Source of the DNA: Tenacibaculum jejuense
GTDB taxonomy: Bacteria > Bacteroidota > Bacteroidia > Flavobacteriales > Flavobacteriaceae
Assembly: GCF_900198195.1 (NCBI RefSeq)
Contig: NZ_LT899436.1
Span: 3,501,001 to 3,565,000, forward strand
Length of the DNA stretch: 64,000 nt
Reading direction: 5' to 3'
Below the pieces are notes generated by a model. The model was not told where the DNA came from, searched no databases, and saw nothing but the letters and a program-made list of their open reading frames with translations. The position numbers and the translations under genes were made by a program. This document shows positions 42,157 to 53,300 of this stretch, piece after piece. Each line of letters begins with the position of its first letter. Within the stretch, counting starts at the first letter, position 1.

Positions 42157-43770
42157 TTACTTTACTTTTTGACCTGCTAAGTACGTTTCTAAAACTTTTG
42201 TCTTAGGAACTTTATTAATCTCAACTGTCATGATATCTTGATCTAAGATAATGAAATCTGCCATTTTACCTACTTCTATACTTCCTTTTTCATTTTCTTC
42301 AAAATTAGCATAAGCATTCCAAATGGTCATTCCTTTTAAAGTTTCTTCTCTGGTTAACGCATTTTCCATTTGATATCCGTTTTCAGGATAATTATTTAAA
42401 TCCTTTCTTGCAACAGCAGCGTAAAAAGTTAAAAACGGATTTACTTTTTCTACAGGATAATCGGTACCTAAAGCAACTTTTCCATAAACATTTAACAGCT
42501 GTTTAAAAGCATAACCTCCTTTTATTCTTTCTTCTCCTACTCGATCTGCTGCCCAGTACATATCTGAAGTTGCGTGTGTAGGCTGAATAGATGGAATTAC
42601 ATTTTTAAACAAATCGAAATCTTGTTGATCTACAATTTGCGCATGTTCGATTCTCCATCGTCTATCGGTCTGACCTTTTAAAACTTCTTGATATGTTTTC
42701 AACATTAAATAATTTGCTGAATCTCCAATGGCATGCGTATTCATTTGATATTCTGAATCTGCAATTTGTTTCGCAATTTCCTTATAACGTTCAGGAGAAA
42801 AAATTAACGCTCCGAAATGATTATGACGATCGCTATATGGCTTTTTTAATGCTGCTCCACGAGAACCTAAAGCTCCGTCTCCGTAAACTTTAAAAGAACG
42901 AACATTTAAACGATCTGTTTTAATAATTCCTTTTTTAATGTAGTAATCTAAATTCTTTTGTGTTGCAGAAACCATTGCATACATTCTAATTTTTAAATCA
43001 TCAGCTTGCTGTAAACTATCAATTAGTTCGATTGTTTCTTGATCTAAACCTGCATCAACAACAGTTGTTAATCCATAAGAAAAATTGATTTTCTCAGCAT
43101 CTTTTAATGCTTGAATTTGTTCTGCTTTAGAAGCCACAGGAACTTTTACAAAATCCATTGCATTATCGATTAACACTCCTGTTATTTTTCCATCTTCTTT
43201 GATAAACTCTCCTCCTTCAACTTTAGAATCGTTTGTAATTCCTGAAACATCTAAAGCTTTTTGATTCACCAACATTGCATGTCCGTCAACTCTTGTGATT
43301 GCTACAGGAGTATCTGGAAAAAGTTGATCTAGTTTCTCTTTTGTAGGAAACTTTTTTACTTCCCAATCATTTTGATCCCAACCTCTACCTGTGATGAAAG
43401 GAAGATTTTTTTCTTTCTGAAAAGCAACTAATCTCTCTAAAACAGCATCATAACTTTCTGTTCCAGTAACATCTACTTTTTGTAATTGCAATCCAAATCT
43501 AAAAAAGTGACAATGTCCATCTATAAAACCTGGATAAACAGCTTTTCCTTCAGCATCTATTACTGAAGCTGCTTCATATTTATTTTCAATTTCTGATGTT
43601 GATCCAACTGCTATAAATTTTCCATCTTGAATGGCAAAACTTTCAACAGTTTCGAAATTTTCATTTACGGTATAGGCATTCGCATTTTTAACAATAATAG
43701 CAACCTTTTGTTTTTGTTGACAAGAATATGCTAAGAATCCTAATGCTGATAATAAAATTATTTTTTTCAT
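42157..43770 (-). CDS. Amidohydrolase-family lipoprotein (YtcJ/amidohydrolase_3 type)
   Basis: A 537-residue lipoprotein (signal ending LAYSC, Cys17). It has the metal-dependent TIM-barrel amidohydrolase motifs: the HxH site in DGHCHFFRFG, GRGWDQNDW, the metal or base His in NTHAIGDSAN, EHAQIVDQQD and the final Asp in ALGTDYPVE, then the C-terminal beta-sandwich with GSIEVGKMADFIILDQD. YtcJ-like enzymes hydrolyse N-substituted formamides or amides; the true substrate is unknown. It is the last gene of a three-gene operon: M28 peptidase, DoxX-like protein, amidohydrolase. Confidence 0.92.
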   Translation of the reverse strand: MKKIILLSALGFLAYSCQQKQKVAIIVKNANAYTVNENFETVESFAIQDGKFIAVGSTSEIENKYEAASVIDAEGKAVYPGFIDGHCHFFRFGLQLQKVDVTGTESYDAVLERLVAFQKEKNLPFITGRGWDQNDWEVKKFPTKEKLDQLFPDTPVAITRVDGHAMLVNQKALDVSGITNDSKVEGGEFIKEDGKITGVLIDNAMDFVKVPVASKAEQIQALKDAEKINFSYGLTTVVDAGLDQETIELIDSLQQADDLKIRMYAMVSATQKNLDYYIKKGIIKTDRLNVRSFKVYGDGALGSRGAALKKPYSDRHNHFGALIFSPERYKEIAKQIADSEYQMNTHAIGDSANYLMLKTYQEVLKGQTDRRWRIEHAQIVDQQDFDLFKNVIPSIQPTHATSDMYWAADRVGEERIKGGYAFKQLLNVYGKVALGTDYPVEKVNPFLTFYAAVARKDLNNYPENGYQMENALTREETLKGMTIWNAYANFEENEKGSIEVGKMADFIILDQDIMTVEINKVPKTKVLETYLAGQKVK

Positions 43771-43775
43771 TTAAG

Positions 43776-44141
43776 TTAGTTTAGTTTTTTGAATAAGAAC
43801 CATGCCCACGCTATCAAAACAAATTGAATAACAAGCCTAATGTAGGCTCCTTTTTTTGTTCTCATTGCTGGTTTTTCTCTTGTAATATCCCAAATGTGTA
43901 ATGGTAAAAATGCAATCATAAGCAAGGCCATTCCTAAAGCTGCATATTTCTGATAATTTGGAATACACAAACCTATTCCTATGACTAATTCTACTATTCC
44001 TGAAGCATACGTAACAAAAAGCTTAGGAAAAAAAGCTGGTATAATAGGATAATAAAATTTAGGTTTATAAAAATGATGAAGTCCTATAGCTATTAACATT
44101 ACCGCCATGAGAAACCTTGAATATAAAAACATCTGCTCCAT
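43776..44141 (-). CDS. DoxX-like membrane protein
   Basis: A 121-residue, four-helix DoxX-like protein: helix 1 (LMAVMLIAIGLHHFYKP), helix 2 (TYASGIVELVIGIGLCIPN), helix 3 (AALGMALLMIAFLPLHIWDI) and helix 4 (LVIQFVLIAWAWFLF). The GxHHF and E motifs in helices 1 and 2 are common in this group. It begins one base after the M28 peptidase stop and ends five bases before the amidohydrolase start, so it is tightly co-translated with two exported hydrolases. Function unknown; relatives are linked to redox or quinone chemistry. Confidence 0.85.
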   Translation of the reverse strand: MEQMFLYSRFLMAVMLIAIGLHHFYKPKFYYPIIPAFFPKLFVTYASGIVELVIGIGLCIPNYQKYAALGMALLMIAFLPLHIWDITREKPAMRTKKGAYIRLVIQFVLIAWAWFLFKKLN

Positions 44142-44142
44142 A

Positions 44143-45591
44143 TTATGGTTTTACTTTTTCGTCTGTATACAAATATTTATCCATTAAGTAGACTAAACTT
44201 GTCATAGACGCGCTACCTAATTCTAATTCTCTCTTATTTACTTTATCAAAAGTATCAGTAGAAGTATGGTGATAATCAAAATAACGTTGACTGTCTGGTC
44301 TGTATCCTGCTAAGGTAACATGATCGTCTTTTAACGGAGAAATATCTGCTCCACTTCCACCTTTAATTAAATCGTGTAAACCGTAAGGAGCTAATAACGT
44401 TTTCCAACTTTGAACTAAAGCAGTATTTTCAGCATTTGCATCAATAGAAAAACCTCTAGGAGTGTGTCCGCCCGCATCACTTTCTAAACCAGCAACATGA
44501 ATTTCTTTATTCAATTTTGCTAATCTAGCGTATTCTTTAGCTCCACGAGTTCCGTTTTCTTCATTCATAAAGAATACGATTCGAATTGTATTTTTAGGTT
44601 TTATATTATTCTTTTTTAACAAGTAGGCTACTTCTAAAGATTGTACAACTCCTGTTCCGTCGTCATGAGCACCTTCACCTAAATCCCAAGAATCTAAATG
44701 CCCTCCTACGACAATAATTTTCTCTGGATTTTCACTTCCTTTTATTTCACCAACAACGTTATGAGATGGCGCATCTGGTAATGTTTCACAACTTTGTTTG
44801 AAGTAAAACTGTAAACTTGGATTCTTTTTTAAATCTGCACTTAGATTTTCTGCTGCTCTTGAACTAATTGCAGCTGCAGGAATGTATTGATCTTTTGGTG
44901 TTTCTCCATAACTCATTGTTCCGGTGTGAGGGTAATCGTTGATTCCGTTAGTCATTGAACGAACAATGACTCCTTTAGCACCAAACTGTCCACAAATTCT
45001 AGCTCCAGAAAAACGTTGTCCGACACAACCTCCGTAAGCTTGGAAAGTATTGATTAAAGTTTCATCAAAAGCACCATTAAAGAATACTATTTTTCCTTTT
45101 AGTCTGTCACCCAACTCTTCAGCTTCTTTTAAACTTTTCACTTCAATAACTTCAGCTTTAATTCCAGTTCCAGGAGTAGCAATTGAAAAACCTAAAGCAC
45201 AAACAGGTACATCTTTTTTCTTTCCGTTTACGGTATAATACGCTTCTTCTTTTTCTCCTCGAACCCAATGTGGTACCATAACAGGTTGCAACCATACAGA
45301 ATCTAAACCTACGTCTTTCATTAGTTGTTCTCCCCAAACAACAGCTTTAGCAGCTTGCGGAGAACCCGATAAACGTCCTCCAATATTTTGAGTTAAATCA
45401 CGTAGCCATTCGTATGACTTTCCTTCAGTTAATGCCGCATTAAAAAAATGCTTGATATTAGCACTATCTTTCTTTTGCTCTGCTTTACTTACAATAGCAA
45501 CAGCTTTGGATTCATCCGTTTTTTCTTTTTTATCTGTATTACAGCTACTAATTATAGCTGATGTTAACAGAAAAATGAGAGTTTTTTTCAT
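44143..45591 (-). CDS. M28-family metallopeptidase lipoprotein
   Basis: A 482-residue lipoprotein (signal ending IISSC, Cys17) of the M28 zinc aminopeptidase/carboxypeptidase Q family. The PA-like insert domain (residues ~120-280) is followed by the di-zinc site: VVGGHLDSWDLGEGAHDDGTG (His and Asp), FMNEENGTRG (catalytic Glu-Glu), LESDAGGHTP (Asp) and the final His in YHHTSTDTFDKV. It should release amino acids from peptides outside the cytoplasm. First gene of an operon with a DoxX-like protein and an amidohydrolase; an alanine/glycine symporter gene lies 85 bp upstream. Confidence 0.95.
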   Translation of the reverse strand: MKKTLIFLLTSAIISSCNTDKKEKTDESKAVAIVSKAEQKKDSANIKHFFNAALTEGKSYEWLRDLTQNIGGRLSGSPQAAKAVVWGEQLMKDVGLDSVWLQPVMVPHWVRGEKEEAYYTVNGKKKDVPVCALGFSIATPGTGIKAEVIEVKSLKEAEELGDRLKGKIVFFNGAFDETLINTFQAYGGCVGQRFSGARICGQFGAKGVIVRSMTNGINDYPHTGTMSYGETPKDQYIPAAAISSRAAENLSADLKKNPSLQFYFKQSCETLPDAPSHNVVGEIKGSENPEKIIVVGGHLDSWDLGEGAHDDGTGVVQSLEVAYLLKKNNIKPKNTIRIVFFMNEENGTRGAKEYARLAKLNKEIHVAGLESDAGGHTPRGFSIDANAENTALVQSWKTLLAPYGLHDLIKGGSGADISPLKDDHVTLAGYRPDSQRYFDYHHTSTDTFDKVNKRELELGSASMTSLVYLMDKYLYTDEKVKP

Positions 45592-45675
45592 GTTTTGGTT
45601 TAATTAATGGAATTTAAAATTACGGTTTTATTTTTTTTCATAGTAAGTTCCACGTTCTTATAAACACATTTTTGA

Positions 45676-47187
45676 TTAATGTTTATTTTCCTTGATCTTT
45701 AATTTATATTTTTTTAGTTCTTTTAATACTTGCGGAGCTAATACTACTAAACCTATCATGTTAGGCACCATCATGGAAAAAACCATAGCATCAGAAAAAT
45801 CAGTTACTGCATTTAAAGTCGCTGCCGCTCCAACAACTGTAAATATGCAAAAGATGATTTTGTAAATATTTCCGATGGTTTTATTTCTTCCGAAGAGAAA
45901 TGTCCAAGCTTGATAACCATAATACGACCAAGAAATCATAGAAGAAAATGCAAACAAAATCACAGCTATAGTTAACACATATGGAAACCAAGAAATACTA
46001 CTTTCCAGAGCTTTAGAAGTTAAAATTGCTCCTTGTTCAAAAGACACTTCATTTCCAGCAGTTATTTGTCCTGTTATAATTAACGCTAGGGCTGTCATAG
46101 TACAAACAATTACCGTATCAATAAAAGGTTCCAATAAAGCCACTAAACCTTCACTAGCTGCATAATTTGTTTTTACTGCTGCATGTGCTATCGAAGAAGA
46201 TCCGATTCCAGCTTCATTTGAAAATGCACCACGACGAAAACCTTGAATCATAACTCCAATAAAACCACCTGCGATTCCTTCCGGATGAAACGCTCCATTA
46301 ATAATTTGTAATATCGCATTAGGAATTTCAGAAAAATTAGTCAATAAAACTACAATAACAGCAAACACATATACAACCACCATAACAGGCACAACTTTAT
46401 CTGTTACTTTAGCTATTTTTTTGATTCCGCCAATGATGACTATTCCGGCAAAAATGGCCATGATACATCCGAAAACCCAACCTTTTCCATAAATAAAACT
46501 TTCTTCTGCTCCAGTCACATATTCGAATAATTTAAATGCTTGATTTACCTGAAACATATTTCCTCCTCCGAAAGAACCTCCAACACACATTATTGCGAAT
46601 AAAATCGACAACAACTTTCCTAATTTAGAAAAACCTAATTGTGAAAAACCTTTTTTAAGATAGTACATCGGTCCGCCAAAAACAGTTCCGTCTTTTGCTA
46701 TTTCTCTATATTTTACACCTAAAGTACATTCGACAAATTTTGACGCCATTCCGAGTAATCCAATAACAATCATCCAAAATGTAGCTCCAGCTCCACCGAT
46801 AGACAAAGCAATGGCAACTCCAGCAATATTACCTAAACCTACTGTTGCTGAAAGTGCAGCTGTTAATGCCTGAAAATGTGAAACTTCTCCATTACCTTCA
46901 ACTCGTATTGTTTCTTTAATATCTTCTTGATTTGGAATATCAATATGATCATATTTTCCTCTGATAATATTTACTGAAGTTAAAAAGCTACGGATATTTA
47001 TTCCTTTGAAATAGATTGAAAAATACAATGCGCCAAGTACAAGAATAATTAATACCCAAGGAATGGAAATAGTATTTGTTATCGGTATTTGATATAAGAT
47101 TGCATCGGTAAACCAACTTGTTGCTTCATGAAAAGATTGATTGATTTGTTGATCTAAACTTTGTGTTTCTTGAATGAGAAATGCCAT
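45676..47187 (-). CDS. Alanine/glycine:cation symporter (AGCS family)
   Basis: A 503-residue secondary transporter with about eleven membrane segments. The AGCS signature is present as SHFQALTAALSATVGLGNIAGVA and GGPMYYLKKG, and the central FRRGAFSNEAGIGSSSIAHAA is the SNEAGxGSxxxAHA motif. It should import alanine or glycine with Na+. An N-terminal ~30-residue polar stretch precedes helix 1, common in this family. It lies upstream of the M28 peptidase operon on the same strand, so peptide hydrolysis and amino-acid uptake may be linked functionally. Confidence 0.94.
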   Translation of the reverse strand: MAFLIQETQSLDQQINQSFHEATSWFTDAILYQIPITNTISIPWVLIILVLGALYFSIYFKGINIRSFLTSVNIIRGKYDHIDIPNQEDIKETIRVEGNGEVSHFQALTAALSATVGLGNIAGVAIALSIGGAGATFWMIVIGLLGMASKFVECTLGVKYREIAKDGTVFGGPMYYLKKGFSQLGFSKLGKLLSILFAIMCVGGSFGGGNMFQVNQAFKLFEYVTGAEESFIYGKGWVFGCIMAIFAGIVIIGGIKKIAKVTDKVVPVMVVVYVFAVIVVLLTNFSEIPNAILQIINGAFHPEGIAGGFIGVMIQGFRRGAFSNEAGIGSSSIAHAAVKTNYAASEGLVALLEPFIDTVIVCTMTALALIITGQITAGNEVSFEQGAILTSKALESSISWFPYVLTIAVILFAFSSMISWSYYGYQAWTFLFGRNKTIGNIYKIIFCIFTVVGAAATLNAVTDFSDAMVFSMMVPNMIGLVVLAPQVLKELKKYKLKIKENKH

Positions 47188-47291
47188 AATTTGTGTGATT
47201 AAAATGTTTCACACAAAAATGTTTGTAAAGACAAAGCATGTAAAGGTTACACAATGCTCTTTTTTATAAGTAGCAGTGATTAAGCATATGG

Positions 47292-48434
47292 TTAATCATG
47301 TTGAATCGTAGCAAAATCAAGTAATTCATGATCTTTAGCGTAAGCAATTAACTGTTCTTTTCCTCCTGTTCCTGAAATATTAAGTACTTTTTTGATTTGA
47401 TAAATATGAGTTTGAAATCCGTCAACACTTATATTCATAGCCTCAGCAATTTCAGTATAAGATTTTTTTTCACCACAAATTCCTAAATTTCCTAATACTT
47501 CTTTTTGACGATCAGATAACTCTACTTTAGAAGCTAATTGCAACTCTTTGAATTTCTTTTTCTCAGCTAAAATTTCTGATTTCAAACTTTTTATTGTGCT
47601 TAAATGACTTTCGTTTGCTATTTGTAGCTTTTCATTTTCAAGAATTAAATCTTCTTGTAAGAGCTTTGTATTTTGTAATTCTGTTTGTTTTTCTTCTTTC
47701 TCGGCTAATAATTTCCAACTGTATAATAAGATCGTAAACAAGAGTATAAACAAGAACTTAAATGAAATACTAGTTACTATTCCTAAGATATTCCAGGTAG
47801 TATTATCAATCCAATTCGACATGCTTTCTTCAGAAAAAATCCGATGTGTGACTGCAACAATAATCAATAAAAACAAAGCTAGAGTTGGTAATACCATAAA
47901 ACGCATTCCTCTATTTTTAAATGCTTTATTTAACTCTTGTAAAAGTGCAAACGCAACCACGATAGATATTGGAATATCGATTAACCAAATAACATTGTTA
48001 CTTGAGTTTGATTGTGTGTTTGTATAAAATGAAATTAGAAAAACGGAAGCGATCATGATCAAAACACCTCCGAAGATTACAAATACTTCTTTATTTGTAA
48101 AACGTTCTATAATTCGAATTACAATGTTTCTTTTTTCATTATGTTGAATTGATGGAATAGATAATAATATAAATAATGAGTTTAACAATGAAAAGAAAAC
48201 TCCTAAACTAATTATAATACTATTAGATTGTTCTAACTGAAAGATTTCATGCAATATGATATTCAAAAAAGCTCCTAATCCCCAAGAGAAAATTGCCAAA
48301 GCAAACCACTTAATACCTTCAACTGCATTAGAGGTTACACTTTTAGATTTTTCTTTGCGATATATGCGTTGAATTACAAAAAAAGTAATTAAACAAACTA
48401 TGGCTGTAATGTAATTTGAAATATGAATTAACAT
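47292..48434 (-). CDS. Membrane LuxR-type HTH regulator
   Basis: A 380-residue protein with about seven membrane helices (residues 1-245, first helix NYITAIVCLITFFVIQRIY), a long coiled coil (EEKQTELQNTKLLQEDLILENEKLQIANESHL region) and a C-terminal LuxR/FixJ DNA-binding domain (LSDRQKEVLGNLGICGEKKSYTEIAEAMNISVDGFQTHIYQIKKVLN). The ORF extends to 48473, but that start lies inside a terminator hairpin; the ATG at 48434 is preferred. It probably senses a membrane or extracellular signal. It lies upstream of the alanine symporter gene and may regulate it. Confidence 0.85.
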   Translation of the reverse strand: MLIHISNYITAIVCLITFFVIQRIYRKEKSKSVTSNAVEGIKWFALAIFSWGLGAFLNIILHEIFQLEQSNSIIISLGVFFSLLNSLFILLSIPSIQHNEKRNIVIRIIERFTNKEVFVIFGGVLIMIASVFLISFYTNTQSNSSNNVIWLIDIPISIVVAFALLQELNKAFKNRGMRFMVLPTLALFLLIIVAVTHRIFSEESMSNWIDNTTWNILGIVTSISFKFLFILLFTILLYSWKLLAEKEEKQTELQNTKLLQEDLILENEKLQIANESHLSTIKSLKSEILAEKKKFKELQLASKVELSDRQKEVLGNLGICGEKKSYTEIAEAMNISVDGFQTHIYQIKKVLNISGTGGKEQLIAYAKDHELLDFATIQHD

Positions 48435-48459
48435 ATCTTCAAGGTACGTTTTTTTATTA

Positions 48460-48496
48460 AAACAAAAACACAACTATGATGTGCATAGCTGTGTTT
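48460..48496 (-). terminator. Terminator after the TPR/beta-barrel operon
   Basis: AAACACAACTATG (48466-48478) pairs with CATAGCTGTGTTT (48484-48496) with one G-U on the minus strand, followed by T-rich sequence. It ends the operon that runs from 53317 to 48517. Confidence 0.7.
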
Positions 48497-48516
48497 ACAA
48501 ACTAAAAAAAGTTCTT

Positions 48517-50298
48517 TTAGTTAAAAAGTGCATCGAACTTCCAAATGAATCCTCCTATAATTTGGAATCCTTGAGCATCGAAATTGGTATATCTTTGATA
48601 ACTACTATTAGTTATGTTATTCGCCTGTAAGAATACCGAAAATAAATCATTAAAATGATATCCTCCATTAAGATTCAAATCGATATAAGCATCTAAATCT
48701 ATTGCTGTAAAAGTTGCTCCGTTGCGTTGCGCTCCTTTTCTATCTCCTACAAAATATAAATTTGCACCTGCGTACCATTTTTTCACTTTGTAATTTGCAA
48801 AGACATCAGCTTTAATTTGTGGTAAATTCCAAGCTTCTTCTTGATTTGTTGTATTGTAGGTATTAAATTCAGCATTTAATCCTAAATTTAATTTTCTAGA
48901 AAAATCATAAGTTACTTCTCCAAAGAAACCAACTGTAGTAATGTCGTCATAAATTACATCAAACGAGTTTCCATAATTATATCCTCTGAATAAAATACCA
49001 CTTGGAAACCCAATTGTAATTCCGTTTGAAGCAGATTCATTTAAAACAAAAAATGCTCTGTTTTCTTCTTTCTTAAAGCTAGCTCTAACATTGTAATTTA
49101 AATTTCCACTTAAAATTCCTCTGAATCCTCCAAATGTATTTATAGCCTCACTAGACTGTTGAATGTTTAATGTTGGAGATACATAAGGATTTTCTTTCGA
49201 AAAACTTTCATAAGAATTTACAGTTAAATCTCCTGTTGCTCCAGCGTAAATATTCGCATATCTAGGAATAATTGGGTAGTTTACTTCAACATCTGGATAG
49301 GCAAAAAACTTCCCTTCTGTATTTTCAAGATCGAAAGAGTAATAAGCTTTCCCTCCTAATTTGATATCGAAATCATTAAATGAAAAAGCATATGATGGGT
49401 TTATACCTGCAGTAGCAAAACTGTAATTTATCTTTTGTAAAGGATCTGCATAAGATCTATCAAATCCTCCTAAAATAAAGTTAAGAGAAGTTCTCAACTG
49501 TAAATCTTCATAATTTAATCCAAATCTTCCTAAAGAAATTGCAAATTTAGCATCTACATCTGCATGAATTTCGTCAGAATCTTGATCATCAGAAAAATAA
49601 CCTATGGAAGTATTTACCTCTTCAGTAGCACTATACGGGAAATAAATTGATCCTTGTAAATTATAGTATTTATATACTTGTTCTTCTTCAATTGTACTAA
49701 TTGTTGTATCTAAAAAAACAACATCAGAAGGTAAACCATACCAGTTATACTTATTTCTGTATGCATTAAATCCAACTTTCCAATCAAAGTTTCTCATTTC
49801 TTGCTTTAAAAATAAATCTACGCTTGCATTGTAATAACTACTACTTAGAATAGCATCTTTAACAGGATCTTGAGAAGAAATAAAATTTATTTTCCCACCG
49901 TATTCGTATTCAAATGCACTTGTATTTTGGAAATAAGCTTCTACAAAAGGAGTTAAATTATTTCCAAACCCTAGTGATAAATAATTGTCAAATAAACGTT
50001 CGCGTTCACCAACATCTATTCCTTTTAAAACTCCACTTTTGGGCTTAAACTTAGAAGCTACAGGTACAGATTGTATTTTATAGTTTAAAGCTTTACGTTT
50101 TGCCTTATCTGATAATTTAATTACTGGCTTCTTTTTAATTTTATAAGCATCTGTAACTTTTGGAGCATAAGAAGTTACTACTTCTACTATTTCAGTTTTT
50201 ATGATTGAATCTTTCGATTTTTCTGTTTTGGGTTTATTTTGAGCTACACAAAAGCTTACAACAAACATTGCTATAGTGACTACTATTCCTCTTTTCAT
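48517..50298 (-). CDS. TonB-dependent-receptor-like outer-membrane beta-barrel
   Basis: A 593-residue outer-membrane protein with a signal peptide (MKRGIVVTIAMFVVSFCVAQ). It lacks a plug and carboxypeptidase-like domain: after a ~90-residue Lys-rich periplasmic segment (VVTSYAPKVTDAYKIKKKPVIKL) the rest is alternating barrel strands ending LQANNITNSSYQRYTNFDAQGFQIIGGFIWKF, with a terminal Phe close to the C-terminus as usual for BAM substrates. Such plug-less proteins occur next to TPR genes in Flavobacteriaceae. Its ATG follows the TPR protein stop by 13 bp, so they form an operon. Confidence 0.85.
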   Translation of the reverse strand: MKRGIVVTIAMFVVSFCVAQNKPKTEKSKDSIIKTEIVEVVTSYAPKVTDAYKIKKKPVIKLSDKAKRKALNYKIQSVPVASKFKPKSGVLKGIDVGERERLFDNYLSLGFGNNLTPFVEAYFQNTSAFEYEYGGKINFISSQDPVKDAILSSSYYNASVDLFLKQEMRNFDWKVGFNAYRNKYNWYGLPSDVVFLDTTISTIEEEQVYKYYNLQGSIYFPYSATEEVNTSIGYFSDDQDSDEIHADVDAKFAISLGRFGLNYEDLQLRTSLNFILGGFDRSYADPLQKINYSFATAGINPSYAFSFNDFDIKLGGKAYYSFDLENTEGKFFAYPDVEVNYPIIPRYANIYAGATGDLTVNSYESFSKENPYVSPTLNIQQSSEAINTFGGFRGILSGNLNYNVRASFKKEENRAFFVLNESASNGITIGFPSGILFRGYNYGNSFDVIYDDITTVGFFGEVTYDFSRKLNLGLNAEFNTYNTTNQEEAWNLPQIKADVFANYKVKKWYAGANLYFVGDRKGAQRNGATFTAIDLDAYIDLNLNGGYHFNDLFSVFLQANNITNSSYQRYTNFDAQGFQIIGGFIWKFDALFN

Positions 50299-50311
50299 TA
50301 TCGTTTAACTT

Positions 50312-53300
50312 TTATTGTTTAGAGTTAATTGATTCATTTGTTTTCGCTTCTTTACTCTTAATTTTATTAAGCTCATTTTTAGCTTCTTCATTAAGATCTT
50401 TAAATTGAGTAAAATTTTTCACGATATTATCTAAGATATATGTAGCTTGGTAAGCATCTTTTAGTTTATAATAGTTTTTTGCCATTATGATATAACTCTT
50501 TACTCCCCAATATTGGTATTTAGAGTAATTTGCTATTAAGTTCTGAACTTCTTCATTTGAACTTTCATAAGCTTCTTCTTCATGTAAAAAGAATGCTTTG
50601 TAATATAATGTTTCTGCCTTCAACTCTCCTGTTGCTGTATTATCTAATGCACTATAATAATCTTGAGCGGTATTAAAGTCATTTGTTTTAATTGCAGAAC
50701 GTGCTAAAATAATTTGAGCATCTTCACCAACAACTTGGTCTATTTTACCGTTAGTTAAAACTTTCTCGGCATAAGTAACAGCTTTCGGATAATCTTTTCT
50801 ATCGTAATAGCCTTTCATTAAATTACTTTGAGCAAAAATTAAATTCTGATCGATATTTCCTTCTTGTTCTAAACGTTCTAATAACGGAATAGCTTTATTC
50901 CAATTCTCTTTTTCTAAATATAATTGACTTAGTTTAGCTAATGCTTCTTCAGAAAATTCATTTACCCCTGCTTTGATCACATAAGTATAATGTGGAACAG
51001 CTGTTTGTTTTTTTGTTCCGTTAAAGTATAATTGACCTAGATAGAAGTTTGCTTTTAAAGCATGAATTCCGTTAGGAAAGTCTCGTAAATATGTTTTAAA
51101 TCCACTTATCGCTCTTACTTGGTCATTTTCTAAAAACTTATTTTCTGCAGCTTCGTATGTTGTATTATCAATATCGCTATTCGTTACATTAACAAAATCA
51201 ACTGTTTTTACCCAAGAAGCATATTCATTTACTTTTCCTATATCTACATAAACATTTCTTGCGCTTGCAACTGCTTGTTTGGCTTCATTAGAATTAGGGA
51301 ACTTTGCAACGACTTCTTTAAACTTTATTAAGGCGTCTTTGTTATTTCCTTTATTATACTCCAACAATCCTTGTCGTAACAAAACAGTAGGTACATAACC
51401 ACTTTGAGCATGCTCTAATAATAATTGGTTGTAAGCTTTCTTAGCTTGATTAGAATTTCCTTTTGAGGTATATGTAGTTCCTAATTGAAAAAGTGCATCA
51501 TCTTTTAAGTTTGAAGTTGGAAAATCTTTAATCAACTGTTTAAGATCACTCACTTTTGCATCACTATCTCCAATTAATCCGTTACTCATTGCTTTTTGAT
51601 ATTGTGCATAATCCGATCCGCTACCGCCTTCTTGAATTACTTTTTCATAAGCTTGCATAGCTTTACCATAGCGTTTTGTTGCATAATAAGAATCACCTAA
51701 TCTATTCGAAGCATCATCGTTTAAATCATTCTCGTCTATATTTTCCTTTAAAAACTCTTCAAAATATGTAGTGGCGTTATCGTAATCTTTTTGTTTAAAA
51801 TATGCATAAGCCATATTGTAATTTAGGTATTTTGCTTCTTCAAAATTTGGACTTGAAATTTTTGAAAAAGACTTTACGGCATTATCATAATTTCCTAAAA
51901 GATAATTCGTTTCTGCTAACCAGTAATATCCTTTATTTTTGATAGTATCGTTTACTGCATCTGTAGCAATTAAAAAATGTGGTAATGATTTTTTCAGCTT
52001 TTGTTCATTGAATAGCTGAATTCCTCTGTATAAAGACACTTCATTCGCCAACGCATTATTATCTGCACTTTGATTTGTCTTTAAATAATCTATCGCTCCT
52101 TGATAATCTTGCTGATTTAAGTAAGAAGTAATTAATAACCCAGAAATTTCTTTTGAATTTGGTGATTGTGGGTATTTTGCTAAATACGCTTTTAACACAT
52201 CAGGAACGCTTTTGTATGGATTTCCTTCTTCGTAACTTAATTTTGCATAATTAAAATCAGCATCTGCTGTAATTACAGGATTGAAATTCATTTCACTTGC
52301 ATTTTTAAATGCATTTAGAGCTTCATTCTTCTTCTCTGCTTTTAAATAACATTCTCCTAAATGATAGTAAGCACTCTGAGCAACACTATTTTGACCGTTT
52401 ATAATTTTATTAAACTGCCCGATTGCACTTTCGTAATCTTCTAATTTATAATACGAATATCCTAGATAATAATAATCTGTGTTTGTCCATTTTCCTTTTT
52501 TTCCTTCATATTGATTTAAATAAGGAACAGCTTTATCATATTTTTCTAAGTTGAAATAACTTTCTCCAATAATTTTACTGATATCTGACTTTTGCTTTTC
52601 TTTAGCTTTCGGGAAAATCTTTTCTCCAATTTGAGCTGCTTTATCAAACTTTCCACTTTTAAAAGCCATATCTAAAAGATAGTAATTGGCTTCAGATTTA
52701 TAAGTTTCGTTATCTGCTAACTGACTTAAGTTATCTTCAGCCTCTCCATAGTTTTCTTGTCGATAAGAAATATATCCATAAAAATAACGCGCATCAGTAC
52801 CATATCTCGGATCACCTAATAGTGTAGCAAACTTCTTTTTAGCATCTTCAAAATAGTTAGAAACTAAAAGCGCATAACCCATTTTATAATTCAGTTCTTT
52901 ATTCTCTTCAACATTTAATAAAGCAGGATTTACTTTAGAATACCATTTTAAAGAATGTGAAGCTTTTCTGTTTGCGAAATAATAATTTCCAACATTTAAA
53001 AAAGCTTTCTCCTTTTTACTACTGTAAGGATGTTTTTTAACAAAATCGAGCACTTTTTTATCTGCATCTGTCTGATTAAGCTTAATCGCACACATGGCAT
53101 CATAAAAATCTGAATCTGTTTGTAGATTATGTTTAGCCGTATTTTCTGATACTTCTTTGAATACTCTTTGTGCTCCTGAGTATGCTTTGTTATTGTACAA
53201 AGTTATAGCTCTGTGAAACTTCGCATCAATATTAGTTTGAACTTCAGTATTTTGCCCTTCAGCATTTAAAAAACTTAAAAAGTAACAAAGTGTTATAAAT

